Assembly: GCF_014193425.1 (NCBI RefSeq)
Contig: NZ_JACHZG010000001.1
Coordinates: 2,728,001 to 2,792,000 of the forward strand
Direction of reading: 5' to 3'
DNA from: Microlunatus antarcticus
Lineage (GTDB): Bacteria > Actinomycetota > Actinomycetes > Propionibacteriales > Propionibacteriaceae
Length of the DNA stretch: 64,000 nt
In this document: in pieces, positions 62,932 through 64,000 of the stretch
Position numbering within the stretch: position 1 is the first letter of the stretch
How the letters are laid out: every line of letters begins with the position of its first letter
Made by a program: the position numbers and the translations under genes
The notes under the pieces: model-generated
Told to the model about the DNA's origin: nothing
Seen by the model: only the letters and a program-made list of their open reading frames with translations
Database searches by the model: none

Positions 62932-63527
62932 GCGGACTCTTCAGATGGAGGCGAGGAGGTCTTGCGCGGACGGCGCGCTGGCCGGGCCTTGGGAGCGTCC
63001 TGGAAGTTCGACTCGACGGCGACTCGTCCCGTCCTCGTGATGGAGAACGCCTTATTGTCGTTCGAGGCGATGAGCTTCGTCGACGCAGCCGTCAGCCAGT
63101 CCCGACCGAAGTTGCCGGGCATGTCCTCGTGCGCTGCGATGAGCGCGTTTCTCACGTCGTCCCGGGTGAAGGTGTCCCTTCCCTGCTTCTTCCAGAGGAA
63201 GTAGCCGGTCACGCAGATCTTCTGTGGGAACGTCTTCGCACCTGAGTCCTCGACGAATTCGCCGAGCGTGATGTCAGCGAAGTCAGGCTCGCCGTCCGGC
63301 TCAGGCGTACGCGGCGGGTGGGGTGTGCGAACGCCACCCCCGTCGCCGGGTGGCTGTGCGGCAGGGCGACTGGGCGCAGCCCCAAACAGCAGGCCGATCA
63401 CCTCGGCCATCCTCGCCTCGTCGACTGGGCGCGTGATCTCGACTCCTGGCCCACGGACGGTGACCGTCCGAGAGGCAGTGTCGAGCAGCTCAGCAGGAGC
63501 TGAGGGTGTCTCTTCCAGGTTCGTCAT
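62928..63527 (-). CDS. Winged-helix protein paired with the TIR-like gene
   Basis: 199 residues. A short N-terminal alpha/beta segment, a Pro/Gly-rich linker (about 50-80), a winged-helix-like domain (about 85-175: ITLGEFVEDSGAKTFPQKI, FTRDDVRNALIA, MPGNFGRDWL, FSITRTGRVAV) and a Lys/Arg/Ser tail. The Phe-Thr and Thr-Gly-Arg landmarks are spaced 47 residues apart, nearly as in the partner (48). ATG at 63527 is chosen for a sensible N-terminus; no ribosome site is seen. Likely a DNA- or partner-binding component of the same unit. Confidence 0.75.
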   Translation of the reverse strand: MTNLEETPSAPAELLDTASRTVTVRGPGVEITRPVDEARMAEVIGLLFGAAPSRPAAQPPGDGGGVRTPHPPRTPEPDGEPDFADITLGEFVEDSGAKTFPQKICVTGYFLWKKQGRDTFTRDDVRNALIAAHEDMPGNFGRDWLTAASTKLIASNDNKAFSITRTGRVAVESNFQDAPKARPARRPRKTSSPPSEESA

Positions 63528-63653
63528 GTACTGAGGGTTACACGTCAAAGCGTCCGAGTCAAGCCGTTCTCGTCTCGCCGCGTCTTGGTTTAAGAAGCCC
63601 AAGTGTATGCACACCGTATGGACGCGATACGCGTAGTCGTCGGCTACATACGG

Positions 63654-64000
63654 TCACATGAGCGCAAAATAGGTTGTCGGCCCATCTGGAGTAACCGACG
63701 AAGACGCAGATCTTACGTGGGACCGGCGTAGGCCGATGCCACCGGATCCCGCGCTCGTTACAACTCTCGGCTGCCTCGCCGGTGCAGCTACAGACGTAGT
63801 GAGTACGTCACGAACCGCTCGATCAGCTGCCCCGCCGCGCCCAGCACGAGCCCGTCGAAGACGTTCGCGGCAGAGCAGATCCCGTAGTTCCTGCACGCGC
63901 TTCAGGTCCTCGCGCAGGTGCTTCGGTGGGGTCGCGCTCTTCGACTCCTGGGAGGGCACGGTGTGACGGTCTGCCCGGGGCTCCTCCACCAATTCGGCCT
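63654..64000 (-). CDS. Low-confidence partial reading frame at right edge
   Basis: A minus-strand frame open to the window end (KHLREDLKRVQELRDLL in its middle). Another frame of the same strand reads ANVFDGLVLGAAGQLIERF before a stop near 63796, which looks at least as protein-like. The two could be halves of one frameshifted gene or neither may be coding. No family is recognised. The stretch 63528-63653 before it holds the promoter of the pair and an 8-bp inverted repeat (63613-63620 / 63647-63654). Confidence 0.25.
   Translation of the reverse strand, partial: AELVEEPRADRHTVPSQESKSATPPKHLREDLKRVQELRDLLCRERLRRARAGRGGAADRAVRDVLTTSVAAPARQPRVVTSAGSGGIGLRRSHVRSASSSVTPDGPTTYFALM

Overview
The window is high-GC, about 70% or more over most of its length. 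It has many GTG/TTG starts, and 1-4 bp stop/start overlaps (ATGA, GTGA, TTGA) are the rule within operons. The gene families are actinobacterial: PknG-GlnX-GlnH, MoeZ, DUF3107, DUF2505, DUF222-HNH, a class F sortase, a WS/DGAT-like protein, the giant NAD-glutamate dehydrogenase, and two-part NHEJ with a stand-alone LigD-type polymerase and Ku. The best guess is a chromosomal segment from Propionibacteriales, Nocardioidaceae-like. No rRNA, tRNA, CRISPR array, insertion sequence or intact phage was seen.

Layout. 1-12 kb holds housekeeping and small accessory genes: nitrilase, serB, pirin, an alkyltransferase-like protein, a cold-shock protein, a divergent WYL-regulator/VOC pair, moeZ, a lone Imm51-like protein, a DUF222-HNH protein, a small-molecule kinase, a double GNAT and a CPBP protease. 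12-15 kb has an amino-acid permease with a tandem Usp. 15-19 kb has a dimethylargininase-like gene divergent from a GNAT / OSBS-NSAR / LigD-polymerase operon. 19-22 kb is an iron-box locus: a DUF2470 gene divergent from an ABC exporter plus TetR. 22-27.5 kb is a fructose-type (FrcBCA-like) ABC operon with a divergent LacI regulator and a sugar-type SDR.

27.5-41 kb is the most distinctive block: TelA, a possible XpaC relative, a CbxX-type AAA ATPase, GlnX, GlnH, a helical protein, PknG, a zinc-ribbon PP2C phosphatase, an intruding HxlR/oxidoreductase pair, a vWA protein and a zinc-ribbon FHA protein. Eight of the genes are joined by overlapping or near-overlapping stop/start codons. The block combines the mycobacterial amino-acid-sensing module (GlnH-GlnX-PknG) with a vWA/PP2C/kinase/FHA set like the TerY-P triads of tellurite-type stress systems. 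Kinase, phosphatase and FHA protein carry the same kind of CxxC zinc ribbon.

41-62 kb returns to core genes: DUF3107, a ferritin-like protein, a DEAD-box helicase that appears to need a CTG start, sortase F with DUF4397, AKR, PHP, NAD-GDH, DUF2505, VapBC, Ku, a DHFR-like protein, a WS/DGAT-like protein with an altered active site, metH and a GNAT. From about 61.8 kb to the right edge GC falls and the content becomes accessory: possible gene debris, then a coupled two-gene unit (a winged-helix protein followed by a winged-helix/TIR-like protein) that is a candidate defence pair.

Several intergenic regions, especially at convergent gene ends, carry long-loop or nested inverted repeats. Two share an AGCCGC-based architecture, and a separate 31-bp repeat occurs twice in opposite orientation.
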